64,000 bases of DNA from Bin87 sp965204395 (GCA_965204395.1 OZ241987.1:4154001-4218000); one strand, 5' to 3'; positions 35,110-43,937 are shown, counted from the stretch's first letter. A program made the numbers and translations. The notes: a model not told the origin generated them from the letters alone.

Positions 35110-36060
35110 ATGGCTGAGGAACTTTTCACATTCACCGACAAACCGGAGGCCAATTACCTGATCGCCGGTTGGCGACGGCAATGGTCAAACGGCGGCCGGA
35201 TCTCCAGCGGTCTCCCCCGTTATCTGATTGACAAGAACGGCGGCCGTCAAATCGGCCGAATGACGGAATATGTCAACCGGATGTGCTACCCGTTCCAGGT
35301 AGCCGGCACCCACGACGCGTTCCGGCCGGCGGCGGCGTTTCACGAAGGGCTGCCCAGTTCGGCGATGACGCGTCAGAACGCCTTTTATGAAATCGGTGGC
35401 GGGCTGCTGGTTTTTCTGGGCGAGGAGCCCTGGTACCGGTTGGACATCTATGCCGAGGCGTTCTTCTCCGCGATCAAGGACCTGGGGATACGACAGACGG
35501 TTGCTGTGGAGGGCGTGAACGGGCCGGCACCGCCGGATTTGGAGAGGCGCATCACCTGCGTGTACTCGCGCCCCGAAATGAAGGAGCAGCTAGAGCGGTA
35601 CGGCGTGCAGTTCTCCAGCTACGGGAGCAGGGGACGACAGGGCCCGACCATCGGAATGGCGCTGGTTTCGCTGGCGCACTTCGAATATTCGGACGTGGAG
35701 ATGTTCCGGATGGGCGCGATGGCGCCCATGTATCCGTTCATGACGAACAACAACAATCAACTTGGCATCACGCAAGACCACCGCGCCTACTACGACATCC
35801 TGCGCCGGTTGCGTTCGCTTTTCGACATCGAGATGGACCTGTCGGAACTGGAGCAGTTGGGAAGCCGGGAATCCCGAGAGTTGCTGGAAAACCTGGAGCG
35901 GTTGGGAAGCACTAACAACGAAGCCAAGCAGATCATCGACCAGGTGCGGGTGGACTACCAGTACACGCCTTTCGTTGAGCCGGTGGATTTGGACCCGGCG
36001 CTGGACCAGGCCCTGGAGAACATCCTTCGGGATATCAGCGGGCCGGACGACGAGCGTTAG
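35110..36060 (+). CDS. PAC2 (proteasome assembly chaperone-like) family protein
   Basis: The 316 residues match the PAC2 family pattern: a strand with YLIAGW near residue 16, a nucleoside-phosphorylase-like core (LLVFLGEEPWY, FFSAIKDLGIRQTVAVEGVN) and a conserved late segment GPTIGMALVSLAHFEYSDVEMFRMGAMAPMYP. An acidic C-terminal tail follows. Bacterial PAC2 proteins are uncharacterised; in actinobacteria they occur near proteasome genes, which are absent here. A TATATT element lies about 50 bp upstream. Confidence 0.75.
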   Translation: MAEELFTFTDKPEANYLIAGWRRQWSNGGRISSGLPRYLIDKNGGRQIGRMTEYVNRMCYPFQVAGTHDAFRPAAAFHEGLPSSAMTRQNAFYEIGGGLLVFLGEEPWYRLDIYAEAFFSAIKDLGIRQTVAVEGVNGPAPPDLERRITCVYSRPEMKEQLERYGVQFSSYGSRGRQGPTIGMALVSLAHFEYSDVEMFRMGAMAPMYPFMTNNNNQLGITQDHRAYYDILRRLRSLFDIEMDLSELEQLGSRESRELLENLERLGSTNNEAKQIIDQVRVDYQYTPFVEPVDLDPALDQALENILRDISGPDDER

Positions 36061-36078
36061 AAGGCTGGTACTGTCCGG

Positions 36079-37458
36079 TCAGACAATCGGCCAACGGGAA
36101 TCGAAATTGACGGCGGCGCGTTCAATGAGCGCGTCGCCGCTTTTTTGTACCTGAGCGACTAACTCGGCCTCGTCGACGAACAACGGGTGGTGATTCTGGA
36201 CTACCACGCGGCCATTGACGATGACGGTGTGGACGCTACGCCCGTCGGCGTTGTACACGAGGGAGTTGACCGGGTTGTGCAAGGCGGCCCACTCGGAACG
36301 CCGGGTGTCGAAAAGCACGAGATCGGCGGCTTTGCCGGGCTCCACGGAGCCGATTATGTCATCCATGCCCAACGCCGCAGCGCCGCCGATGGTGCCCAAC
36401 TCGAGCGCGGTTTCGGCCGGCACGATGCCTACGTCGCCGCGCCCGTCCTTGTACAGCACGGCGGCCAGGTAGACCGACCGCAGAGTTTCCAACAAGTTTG
36501 AGTTGTTGCCAGCGTCGGTTCCCAAGCCCACGACGGCACCGTATTTGATCAACTCGGGGAGCAAGCCCTGATGAGTCATGCGGGCGCCGCCTTTTATGGC
36601 CGCCGTGGGGCACATCACCACGGCCGCGCCGCGTTCGCCGATCAGTTGGGCTTCAACATCGGAAATGCCCAAGCAGTGGGCCAGGGTCATGGCGGGAGTC
36701 AACACGCCGCAGCGGTCCAGGTATTCCGTGGGAGTGCAGCCGTGCTCCTGCCGGCAATGCTGGATCCAACGGGGCCCGCTGTTGAAGTGGAGAGTGGAAC
36801 GGGTCCCAGCGGATTCAGCGATGGCATGGGTAGCGCGGAGGAGTTCGGCGGAACAGAACTCGGACGAGAACGGCATGGCCCAGGCGGAAACCAGGCCGTC
36901 CAACGCGCCTTGGTAACGGTCGACGCTCTCCTGGGTCAGCCGTATTGCCTCGTCGGTCTTATAGATCGGGAGGTTCAACGGATTGGGGCGATCCAAGACG
37001 TTCCAGCCGACGACGATGCGGCAGCCCGCCTGACGGTAAGCGTCGAGGCAGACGTCCAGGTGCGTAGTGGTGCCGGGGTCGACGAACGTGGTGGTCCCGT
37101 ATTTCAGCAACTCGGTGATGGCCAGGAGGGACGTGGAGTATTCGTCCTCGGGCGTCATGGCGGCCTGCAGCCGGAAAACGTTGGGCAGATAATCGGCGCC
37201 CAGGTTGTCGGGAAACAGGCCGCGGACGGCGTGGGCGTAGCTAATGTGCATGTGGCCATTGACGAAACCGGGAGTCACCACCATTCCCTCAGCTTCCAAC
37301 ACGGTGTCGGCAGGGACGTGGGCGAGGTCGTCGGATTTGCCGACCTGCGTGATCTGGCTACCGCTGATTACGATGGTCCCGTCGGCGATGATTCGCCGCT
37401 CCGGGTCCATGGTGACCACGTATCGGGCGTTGTTGATCTTGGTGGTGAGCTCGGGCAT
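36079..37458 (-). CDS. Amidohydrolase, MTA/SAH deaminase (SsnA/AtzB-like) group
   Basis: This 459-residue metal hydrolase of the deaminase/chlorohydrolase group has the first metal motif in GFVNGHMHISYAHAVRG, a later histidine in MTLAHCLGISD, and the acidic ligand in GLGTDAGNNSNLLETLR. The C-terminal composite beta domain ends with ADLVLFDTRRSEWAALHNPVNSLVY and VIVNGRVVVQN. Family members deaminate 5-methylthioadenosine, S-adenosylhomocysteine, guanine or s-triazines. The usual HxxE-type third motif reads LHFNSGP here, so the substrate is uncertain. Confidence 0.84.
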   Translation of the reverse strand: MPELTTKINNARYVVTMDPERRIIADGTIVISGSQITQVGKSDDLAHVPADTVLEAEGMVVTPGFVNGHMHISYAHAVRGLFPDNLGADYLPNVFRLQAAMTPEDEYSTSLLAITELLKYGTTTFVDPGTTTHLDVCLDAYRQAGCRIVVGWNVLDRPNPLNLPIYKTDEAIRLTQESVDRYQGALDGLVSAWAMPFSSEFCSAELLRATHAIAESAGTRSTLHFNSGPRWIQHCRQEHGCTPTEYLDRCGVLTPAMTLAHCLGISDVEAQLIGERGAAVVMCPTAAIKGGARMTHQGLLPELIKYGAVVGLGTDAGNNSNLLETLRSVYLAAVLYKDGRGDVGIVPAETALELGTIGGAAALGMDDIIGSVEPGKAADLVLFDTRRSEWAALHNPVNSLVYNADGRSVHTVIVNGRVVVQNHHPLFVDEAELVAQVQKSGDALIERAAVNFDSRWPIV

Positions 37459-37489
37459 ATTCGCTCCACGTCTTCGGTCCGGGTGTGGG

Positions 37490-38125
37490 TCAGTCGTTCC
37501 AATCGCGGAATCCCCATCGGTTGAAGGACGTCACCTCCGACGGTGGGCGACGGGTGGTCGGGCCGAAACTGCCCCGGGGATAGCCGACCGGGGTGAGACA
37601 GATCATTTCCGCGTGCGCCGGCAATCCCAGAACCTCGCGAACCTCATCCTCTTTGCGGTTCAGGACGGTGGTGATTCGGGTGCCCAGACCCAAAGCTCGC
37701 CCGGCCAGGAACAGGTTCTGAATGGCAGGCCAAACGGAAGCGGCATGGCGACCGCGTTCGATGGGTTGGTCGGCCTGATACCCGCTGCCGCGTGAGTGGT
37801 CGGCGCAAACGACGATCATGGCGGGAACCTCGGGCATGTGATGAGCCAGGTAGCGGGCGTGGCGATAGACACGGGATTCGTCGGGGGACGGTTCCCACCC
37901 CATAGCGTCCAGCCAGGTGTTTTTGTACAGCTCACCCAGTTGCTGCACGGTTTCGGGGTCGTTGACCACCACGAACTCCCACGGCTGGGTGTTGCCTCCG
38001 TTGGGAGCGCGGACGGCGGCGTCGATCATCTGCTGTAGGGCGGATTGAGGGACGGGATCGGGTTTGTAACGGGTGATTTGGCGTTGGCTGTAAATCGCTT
38101 CGAACAGGTCAATTTGGGCGTCCAT
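37490..38125 (-). CDS. Nitroreductase family FMN oxidoreductase
   Basis: The 211 residues show nitroreductase features: IYSQRQITRYKPDPVPQSALQQMIDAAVRAPNGGNTQPWEFVVV with FMN-binding residues at the N-terminus, SVWPAIQNLFLAGRALGLGTRITT in the middle, and GLPAHAEMICLTPVGYPRG near the end. Members reduce nitro groups, quinones or flavins, or break the flavin ring (BluB). Nothing nearby fixes the substrate. It lies 31 bp upstream of the amidohydrolase on the same strand and may be cotranscribed. Confidence 0.87.
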   Translation of the reverse strand: MDAQIDLFEAIYSQRQITRYKPDPVPQSALQQMIDAAVRAPNGGNTQPWEFVVVNDPETVQQLGELYKNTWLDAMGWEPSPDESRVYRHARYLAHHMPEVPAMIVVCADHSRGSGYQADQPIERGRHAASVWPAIQNLFLAGRALGLGTRITTVLNRKEDEVREVLGLPAHAEMICLTPVGYPRGSFGPTTRRPPSEVTSFNRWGFRDWND

Positions 38126-38188
38126 GATTCCCCCTTCCGAATGGGTATTGCTCTATTGGCAGCATTATAGTCGCTGCGGGCACACCCT

Positions 38189-39076
38189 TCAGCGGGACAG
38201 CGTGATGAGAACGACGCCCGCAACGACCAGGACGGCCCCTACAACACGGCCGCGAGTCACGTTCTCCTTGAGGATGACTGCACCGAGCACCAGTGCGAAC
38301 AAGGAGCCGACTTCGCGCAGAGGAGCGACATAGCTCACGTCTGTGATGCTCATGGCGGTGAGAACGAGGCCGTAAGCGAGAAACAGCAACGCGGACGCTG
38401 AGATGATGCTGACCCATCCGCCGCGCCACTCGCGGACCATGCCGGTGGCCCCGTAGTTGCGGATTATGTAAGGCGACCAACCGATAGCGACCCCCGCGGT
38501 CATGAGGTAGAGGTAGAGGAAAGGACTGACGTGGGCGACGCCCCGCTTGTCCACGATGGTGTACAGGGCGATACAGAGGCCGGTCAGCAGGGCATAAATG
38601 AGCCCGGGCAGATTTTCGGTCAAGGCGTACATCGTGGCGAACTGACGCAACTGGCCCCACCACGCCATGGTGTAGATGCCTACGACAATTGTGCCGATGC
38701 CCACCCAAGCCAACGGTGTTACGGTTTCGCCCAGGGAGGTAACGGCCAATATGGGGACCAAGCCGGGCCCTAAGCCGCGAGCGATGGGGTAGACCAGGGA
38801 CAGGTCGCTGCGGGCAAGGGTACGGCCAAGGAAGAGGAAATAGCAGATGTGCAGCAGTATGGTGGCGATCACATACCAAATGCCGACAACTTCAAAAGTC
38901 GTGCGGAAGGCCAGCACCACAGCGATGGGAAGGGCGCCAACCAACGCGAAACCCGACAGCCACCAGGCGAAGACTTCCTGCTGTTGCGCCCGTTTGAGCA
39001 GCAGATTCCAGGTGGCATGAGCGGCCGCGGACGCCAATACCAGGACCAACGCCAATATGACGGCCGAGTCTTGCAT
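38189..39076 (-). CDS. EamA/DMT-superfamily transporter
   Basis: The 295-residue integral membrane protein has about ten hydrophobic helices in two EamA-like halves. The first half contains SAAAHATWNLLLKRAQQQEVFAWW and SDLSLVYPIARGLGPGLVPILAV. The second contains VSYVAPLREVGSLFALVLGAVILKENVTRGRVVGAVLVVAGVVLI. DMT proteins export amino acids, nucleotide sugars or other metabolites; the substrate is unknown. It is 63 bp upstream of the nitroreductase. Confidence 0.87.
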   Translation of the reverse strand: MQDSAVILALVLVLASAAAHATWNLLLKRAQQQEVFAWWLSGFALVGALPIAVVLAFRTTFEVVGIWYVIATILLHICYFLFLGRTLARSDLSLVYPIARGLGPGLVPILAVTSLGETVTPLAWVGIGTIVVGIYTMAWWGQLRQFATMYALTENLPGLIYALLTGLCIALYTIVDKRGVAHVSPFLYLYLMTAGVAIGWSPYIIRNYGATGMVREWRGGWVSIISASALLFLAYGLVLTAMSITDVSYVAPLREVGSLFALVLGAVILKENVTRGRVVGAVLVVAGVVLITLSR

Positions 39077-39144
39077 GAGCGCGAAGGGGTTAACGTCTAA
39101 AGAGAAGACGCCGACGCGGGAAGACGCGCCGGCGACGAAAGCGA

Positions 39145-39221
39145 TGGTGGCGCATAGGGGATTCGAACCCCTGATCTCCGCCTTGAGAGGGCGGTGTCCT
39201 GGGCCGCTAGACGAATGCGCC
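39145..39221 (-). tRNA. tRNA-Glu (anticodon CTC)
   Basis: 77 bases on the minus strand. Acceptor GGCGCAT/ATGCGCC, anticodon stem CCGCC/GGCGG with loop CTCTCAA, and the T-arm GGGGTTCGAATCCCC. CCA is encoded. Confidence 0.94.
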
Positions 39222-39257
39222 GTACCCTGAGCTAAAGCGCAGGCTTTAGCAGGGAGA

Positions 39258-39286
39258 ATTATAGCAAACTCCGATGTGGCTGCAAA
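39258..39286 (-). promoter_or_regulatory. Promoter of tRNA-Glu, with a hairpin in the leader
   Basis: Minus strand: TTTGCA (39281-39286), a 17-base spacer and TATAAT (39258-39263). An 8-bp perfect hairpin GCTAAAGC/GCTTTAGC (39231-39250) lies between the promoter and the tRNA. Confidence 0.65.
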
Positions 39287-39347
39287 CGGACGGGCACACG
39301 CGTCCGGTTTGATAAACTGCTGTGTCGAGTCGATGAATCAAGGAGGC

Positions 39348-40376
39348 ATGTTGAAGCCAGGTAAACTACCGCCGGAGTTGCTGGCGGAATTACTCACAGA
39401 CGTGGGGGCACAAGACCCACGGGTGGTGGTCGGGCCAACGGTGGGCGAGGATTCCGCGGTGGTGGATATGGGGGACCGCTTATTGGTTGCGAAGTCCGAC
39501 CCGATCACTTTCGCGACGGAGAGGGTGGGTTGGTACGTGGTACAGGTGAACGCCAACGACATCGCGTGCAGCGGGGCGGAGCCCAGATGGTTTCTGCCGA
39601 CCGTGTTGATCCCGGCGAGTTTCGAGGCTGACGACGTGCGCGGGTTGTTCGGGGAGATAGCCGACGCGTGCCGAGTTTTGGGAGTTGCGTTAATCGGCGG
39701 GCATAGCGAGGTAACGCTGGGAATTGACCGGCCCATCGTGGCGGGCACGATGCTTGGGGATCTGCCGGACCGCCACAGCATGATCACGACGAGCGGAGCC
39801 CAGGACGGAGACAGCATCATTCTGACTACGGGGATTGCCATCGAGGGCACGGCGATTCTGGCGGCGGAGTGCGCGGCAGAATTAAAGGTCCACGGCGTCG
39901 CCGACGACACAATTAATCGGGCTGCGGGGTATTTGACAGATCCCGGGATCAGCGTGGTGGAGGCGGCACGAGCGCTGCGTGAGTCAGTGCGAATTCACAG
40001 CCTTCACGATATTACCGAAGGCGGCGTGGTCACTGCGCTGCGCGAGGTTGCGTCAGCGTCCGATCTGGGAGTGGTCTTTGAGGCGGAGAGCACGCCGGTG
40101 CTGCCCGAATGCGAAGAAATCTGCGCCGCGCTGGGCATTGATCCGCTGGGTTTGCTGGGGTCGGGCGCGCTGCTGGCTACTATGCCGTCGATCGAGGCGC
40201 CCAGAGCTCTGCGGGCGCTGGACAGGATCGGGGTCACAGGTTGGGAAATCGGGCAGATGATCGAGCAAGAACTGGGGATGTGGCTGATTGACCGACATGG
40301 AGAACACGAGATGCCGGAGTTCGAACGGGACGAATTGGCCAGGTACCTGGAGAGCCGGAGGGACCCGCCGGCTTAG
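39348..40376 (+). CDS. AIR-synthase-related protein (HypE-like, not SelD)
   Basis: The 342 residues belong to the PurM/HypE/ThiL/SelD ATP-binding superfamily: VGEDSAVVDMGDRLLVAKSDPITF, VNANDIACSGAEPRWF, LIGGHSEVTLGIDRPIVAGTMLG and HDITEGGVVTALREVA. It lacks the N-terminal Cys/Sec motif of selenophosphate synthetase. It also lacks the C-terminal Cys of hydrogenase-maturation HypE, ending instead in LESRRDPPA, so neither function is supported directly. The start at 39348 has a perfect AAGGAGG; the open frame begins 24 codons earlier. A strong terminator follows. Confidence 0.82.
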   Translation: MLKPGKLPPELLAELLTDVGAQDPRVVVGPTVGEDSAVVDMGDRLLVAKSDPITFATERVGWYVVQVNANDIACSGAEPRWFLPTVLIPASFEADDVRGLFGEIADACRVLGVALIGGHSEVTLGIDRPIVAGTMLGDLPDRHSMITTSGAQDGDSIILTTGIAIEGTAILAAECAAELKVHGVADDTINRAAGYLTDPGISVVEAARALRESVRIHSLHDITEGGVVTALREVASASDLGVVFEAESTPVLPECEEICAALGIDPLGLLGSGALLATMPSIEAPRALRALDRIGVTGWEIGQMIEQELGMWLIDRHGEHEMPEFERDELARYLESRRDPPA

Positions 40377-40402
40377 GATTCCGATATCCCGCAACGCATT
40401 GG

Positions 40403-40433
40403 AACGCCGCCCAAAGTAACGGGCGGCGTTTTT
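40403..40433. terminator. Bidirectional intrinsic terminator
   Basis: A 10-bp perfect stem AACGCCGCCC/GGGCGGCGTT (40403-40412, 40421-40430) with an 8-base loop, followed by TTT. It separates the convergent AIR-synthase-like and PLP-enzyme genes. Confidence 0.85.
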
Positions 40434-40480
40434 GCGTTGATCGCTGCATCGTCGGCGATTTCAATCCGCGACGTTGGCCG

Positions 40481-41446
40481 TCAATCAGAGAGGTAGAGGT
40501 CTATGCAATCGCGGAGTTGGGCTAGGGTGATGTTAGCGCCGGTGATGGTGATGGAGACTTTTTTACCGCGCACGAGTTCCGGGTGCCGGACCGCTCCGGC
40601 CAGGGCTGTGGCCCCGGCTCCCTCGGCCAAAGTGTGCGCTTTTTCGACCAGCATGGCAACGGCGCGTTTGATGTCATCGTCGCTGACCAGCAGGAAATCG
40701 TGAAGGCGGTGCCGAATGATCTGCTGGGGGAGTTCGTAGCCGACTGCGGTGGCAGTGCCCTCGACCCAGGTTCGCATGGGAGCGGAAACCAACTGTCCCT
40801 GCTGCCATGAGAGATAGGCAGCAGGAGCAGCTTCCGACTGGACCGCGACTACCTGAATGGCGGGATTCGTTGCGCCGGCCACCACACAAGCTCCGGAGAC
40901 GCCGCTGCCGCCGCCGATGGGGAGCATCATCACCTCGACGTCGGGAAGGTCCTCGATGATTTCCAGGCTGGCGGTGCCAACGCCGGCGATGAGAGCCGGT
41001 TCGTTGACCGGGTGGACGTAGCGGTAGCCCTCTTCCTGGGCGAGGCGTTCGCAATGTTCCCTGGCCTCGTCGAAGTTTGCTCCGTGAAAGATCAACTGAG
41101 CGCCGAGGGATTCCATGGACGCAACCTTATTTGGGTTGGCGTCCACGGGCAACCCGATCATGGCGCGAGCTCCGAACATCCGACAGGCGCTGGCGATGGA
41201 CTGGCCGTGGTTGCCGCTGCTGGCGGTGATTACCCCGCGTTCGCGTTCTTCGTCAGACATTCCCGCGAGGAGATTGATGCCACCCCGGGATTTGAACGCA
41301 CCCAAGGGCAAGTGTTCCTCGTGTTTCAGATAAACCTCGGCGTCCAGAGCGTCGCTCAGGGCTGACGAATAGCTTAACGGCGTGCGAGGGAAATGAGGGG
41401 AAATGGTCGCGCGGGCTGCATAGACATCGCGCAGCGTGGGGATTTT
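40481..41446 (-). CDS. Threonine ammonia-lyase-like PLP enzyme
   Basis: The 321-residue fold-type II PLP protein has the lysine motif HLPLGAFKSRGGINL, the Asn loop TASSGNHGQSIASACRMFG, the phosphate-binding glycine loop PIGGGSGVSGACVVAG and the end motif TITGANITL. It resembles catabolic threonine/serine dehydratase (TdcB) or serine racemase; the short length with no ACT domain means no allosteric isoleucine site. The GTG at 41446 is chosen because family similarity begins at once (VKIPTLRDVYAAR) and GGAG lies ahead. The open frame runs 35 codons further. Confidence 0.85.
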   Translation of the reverse strand, partial: KIPTLRDVYAARATISPHFPRTPLSYSSALSDALDAEVYLKHEEHLPLGAFKSRGGINLLAGMSDEERERGVITASSGNHGQSIASACRMFGARAMIGLPVDANPNKVASMESLGAQLIFHGANFDEAREHCERLAQEEGYRYVHPVNEPALIAGVGTASLEIIEDLPDVEVMMLPIGGGSGVSGACVVAGATNPAIQVVAVQSEAAPAAYLSWQQGQLVSAPMRTWVEGTATAVGYELPQQIIRHRLHDFLLVSDDDIKRAVAMLVEKAHTLAEGAGATALAGAVRHPELVRGKKVSITITGANITLAQLRDCIDLYLSD

Positions 41447-42154
41447 CACGGCGTCTGCTCCACAGTTGCGGTTTGGGTTCGATTTGAGCACGGGCAGGGT
41501 AGGCAAGGGCTTGTGGGGTGTCAACCGGACGAAGGGGTACACGGCAATCAATTAGACCATGATGTAACGCAAAATTCGATGGTGTATTTATCGACTGTTA
41601 CATGCCAAGTACCGACATTACATTCATTGCACGTCGCGAGTCTGCTAGCAAGTGGCATTACTTGGTATCGGAATGTAATTCGTGTACACGTCGGGGGCCA
41701 CATGGTGGGTGCGATGTAGTAGTACACTCAACTGCGTTCCGGCCATCCCACGATGCGCGGTCGCAGAATTTTATCCGGCTGCGGAAAGTGTACGCATAAT
41801 CCGCGACCCTTGGTACACGGAAGCGATACTGATGGGTCTTTAACTCCTTCGGAGTTGAGTACATTCATCCTGGTGACGTGTAACACGGTGCACGTCCGCA
41901 TCAGGGAGGGCCAGCAGTTGGGCCGCTCCAGGTGCCCCAGCGCCGATCACACGAGCCTAGGGAGCCCGAACGCGACCCCTGATGCCTGCCAGGAGGTTGG
42001 ACCAAGCCGGCCCTGGCCTTCGACCGACTGGACAGACGGCTTTAGCGACGTCTCTGGGTAAATCGACCTAGACGCGAAAATTCCGAAAAATTGCAACCGG
42101 ACCGCTAGGAACCCAGTTGGGCGGTATGCCAAAATGACCGCGTGATCAGGCGTG

Positions 42155-42184
42155 TTCTAAAAGATTATAAGAAATCTTTTAGAA
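42155..42184. promoter_or_regulatory. Perfect 12-bp inverted repeat upstream of the HTH gene promoter
   Basis: Arms TTCTAAAAGATT and AATCTTTTAGAA around a 6-base spacer, in AT-rich DNA that contrasts with the genome. It lies 16 bp upstream of the -35 box, in position for a regulator-binding site. As RNA it could also end a transcript, since AAGTTTT follows. Confidence 0.6.
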
Positions 42185-42200
42185 AGTTTTATGCCTCGTC

Positions 42201-42229
42201 TTGACATGGATTCAGATTGTCGCTAAATT
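42201..42229 (+). promoter_or_regulatory. Sigma-70-type promoter of the HTH gene
   Basis: TTGACA (42201-42206), a 17-base spacer and TAAATT (42224-42229), 92 bp before the start codon. Confidence 0.7.
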
Positions 42230-42321
42230 TGGGAATGTAAGGGAAACGAGCAAACAAATGCAATTATGCGGGGCGAAATACCGCAGGTGCAAGAAAGGCT
42301 AGTGCACGCCGGAGGTGTACT

Positions 42322-42549
42322 ATGGCACGGAAAACGAAATTGATGCTACGCGTAGAAAAGGAATTCGACCAGCCCCTGGAGCGTTTGCTTCCCGAGTTGG
42401 TGAATGACCAGGGCCTGACGGCGACGGCCGATACCCTGGGCGTCAGCAAGGCGACGCTGGGCTATTGGATGCTCAAGCTGGGGATCAACGTCCGTCGGGT
42501 CGCCCTGGCGCCCGGTGAGATCCTTGAGGTGAAGCGCATCAACCAGTGA
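42322..42549 (+). CDS. Small helix-turn-helix DNA-binding protein, 75 residues
   Basis: The protein is a single HTH unit: residues 31-54 (GLTATADTLGVSKATLGYWM then LKLG) follow the two-helix pattern of site-specific DNA binders. A short basic N-terminus (MARKTKLMLRVEKEF) precedes it and a strand-like tail follows. GGAGG lies ahead of the ATG. The gene has a promoter, an inverted repeat upstream and a 15-bp terminator downstream, so it is monocistronic. Its targets are unknown; the repeated GTGTAC sites upstream are candidates, one of them at its own start. Confidence 0.72.
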   Translation: MARKTKLMLRVEKEFDQPLERLLPELVNDQGLTATADTLGVSKATLGYWMLKLGINVRRVALAPGEILEVKRINQ

Positions 42550-42661
42550 AACTACGCCGCCCGTCTGGTGGCACAGAGGGCGGCGCAGCGCGGGCAAACC
42601 GAGGAGTCTTAGGCGAGCTGACTCCGAGGCCTGTCCGGTCCTTCGCTGTCGCGATGGACAT

Positions 42662-42701
42662 GAAAACGCCCCGGCCGGTGGCAATTGGCCGGGGCGTTTT
42701 C
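42662..42701. terminator. Strong intrinsic terminator
   Basis: A 15-bp perfect stem (42662-42676 with 42687-42701, GAAAACGCCCCGGCC type) with a 10-base loop. The TTTTC at the end of the stem also works in the opposite direction through AAAA. It closes the HTH gene. Confidence 0.85.
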
Positions 42702-42824
42702 TTGTCTGCGGGTTACACGCTCAGACTAAGCAGACCGCGGTTCAATGAGGGTCCGGCTGGGGCTAACGCTGTGTCCCCTGCATAATAGGTGAGCGGCGCA
42801 GAGAGTCAAATGGCCGGATACGGA

Positions 42825-43937
42825 TCAGCCGTTGAAGATGTCCTCGGGGAGGAAGGCGGAAACGGTGACGTTGGGCAGGTCAACGATGTTGCTGACGCGC
42901 AGGTCCACCGCGACGCTGCTGATTATGTAAGCCTGCTGGGCGGTCCAGCCGCGTTCCTGGAGAAGGTCTATCATGTTGAGCAGGGCGTTGCGGGCGGCCA
43001 AGGTGAGGCTGTCCAACCCCTCCTGGGTGCCGTCGGGGTGGATGGGGTAACCGACGGTGGCGATGAAGTTGCGGGGCGCGGCCCATTCCGGGGGCAGGAA
43101 GTAGTCCGGGTGGGCGTAGCGCGGCATGGTTATGTTATGTCTGGCAGCTTGGCCCTTGTGTATGTTGAAACGGACGGTGCAGGTTGCGCCCATCTCGATG
43201 GCGGTGATGCAGACCTCGCCGTCGCCCTGGGCGAAGTGGCCGTCGCCGGCGGAGTAAAGACCGCCGGGGACGGCGACGGGGATGAACAGGCGGGAGCCAG
43301 TGGTGATCTGCTTGGCGTCGATGTTGCCGCAGTTTTCGCGGGGCGGGAGAGTGCGCAGGCCCTCGTTGGCGATCCGGCCGCCGGCGGGCACGGCATCTTC
43401 GGGATCCGGGGGTGCTGCCGTGCCGCCGCGGTTGACCCAATCGGCCTCGCGGGCGGCCCAGGCGGCGACCTGTTCGTGGGATGGAGCGAGGCCGGCGGTG
43501 CCCATGAACGAACCGTCGGGGATGCGCACGCCGGGAAGACGCGCTGACGTGGCCCAGCCTTCGGCGATGTCCCAGTGGACAAGGTAGGGGTCGGTGAAAA
43601 CGTCGGCGAGGAAGCCGGCGCCGGGGCGATTGCGGGTCCAGCCGCGCGGCTGGGCGGTTATGTCAACGTACTCGATTTCGAGCAGGTCGCCGGGTTCCGC
43701 GCCTTTGACGTACACCGGGCCGGTGAGGGGATGAGCGACCTTGGCGTCCAAGCCGGCCAGGTCGTTTTCGGTCATGCCAGGCTGGATCTGGGAGTCAGAG
43801 GCGTCGCGGGTTTCCAGGACTACCTCTTCGCCGGGATCGACCTCAACGATGGGTGGGATATCCGGGTGCCAGCGGTTGTGGCCGAATTGGGGCTCTTCTT
43901 TGAGGCGCTTGGAACGGTCGATGGTGATGGACTGCAT
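42825..43937 (-). CDS. Acetamidase/formamidase family protein
   Basis: The 370-residue enzyme of the FmdA/AmdA family hydrolyses formamide or acetamide to ammonia and the acid. Visible features are IVEVDPGEEVVLETRDASDSQ, HPLTGPVYVKGAEPGDLLEIEYVDI, PPRENCGNIDAKQ, LYSAGDGHFAQGDGEVCITAIE and SSVAVDLRVSNIVD. The ATG at 43937 has GGAGGG ahead; the open frame extends 22 codons further without similarity. The gene is isolated, and possible amides as nitrogen source are inferred only. Confidence 0.88.
   Translation of the reverse strand: MQSITIDRSKRLKEEPQFGHNRWHPDIPPIVEVDPGEEVVLETRDASDSQIQPGMTENDLAGLDAKVAHPLTGPVYVKGAEPGDLLEIEYVDITAQPRGWTRNRPGAGFLADVFTDPYLVHWDIAEGWATSARLPGVRIPDGSFMGTAGLAPSHEQVAAWAAREADWVNRGGTAAPPDPEDAVPAGGRIANEGLRTLPPRENCGNIDAKQITTGSRLFIPVAVPGGLYSAGDGHFAQGDGEVCITAIEMGATCTVRFNIHKGQAARHNITMPRYAHPDYFLPPEWAAPRNFIATVGYPIHPDGTQEGLDSLTLAARNALLNMIDLLQERGWTAQQAYIISSVAVDLRVSNIVDLPNVTVSAFLPEDIFNG

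Larger units (their letters stand above)
41447..42321. promoter_or_regulatory. 875-bp divergent intergenic region dense in GTGTAC and ATGTAA motifs
   Basis: No supported gene. GTGTAC/GTACAC occurs at 41537, 41682 (as the palindrome GTGTACAC), 41722, 41788, 41813 and 42315. ATGTAA/TTACAT occurs at 41562, 41598, 41618, 41673 and 42234. Each hexamer would be expected less than once by chance. A small hairpin AACTCC/GGAGTT sits at 41842-41856. The region feeds two divergent genes. The 42315 copy overlaps the translation start region of the HTH gene. Confidence 0.5.

Noticed and set aside
39348..40376. Selenophosphate synthetase (selD) to match selA
   Set aside because: The N-terminal Cys/Sec-containing motif and the SelD-specific glycine-rich segment are absent.
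41447..42321. Replication origin
   Set aside because: The AT-rich inverted repeat invited this, but I see no DnaA-box cluster (TTATCCACA) and no dnaA, dnaN or gyrase gene nearby.
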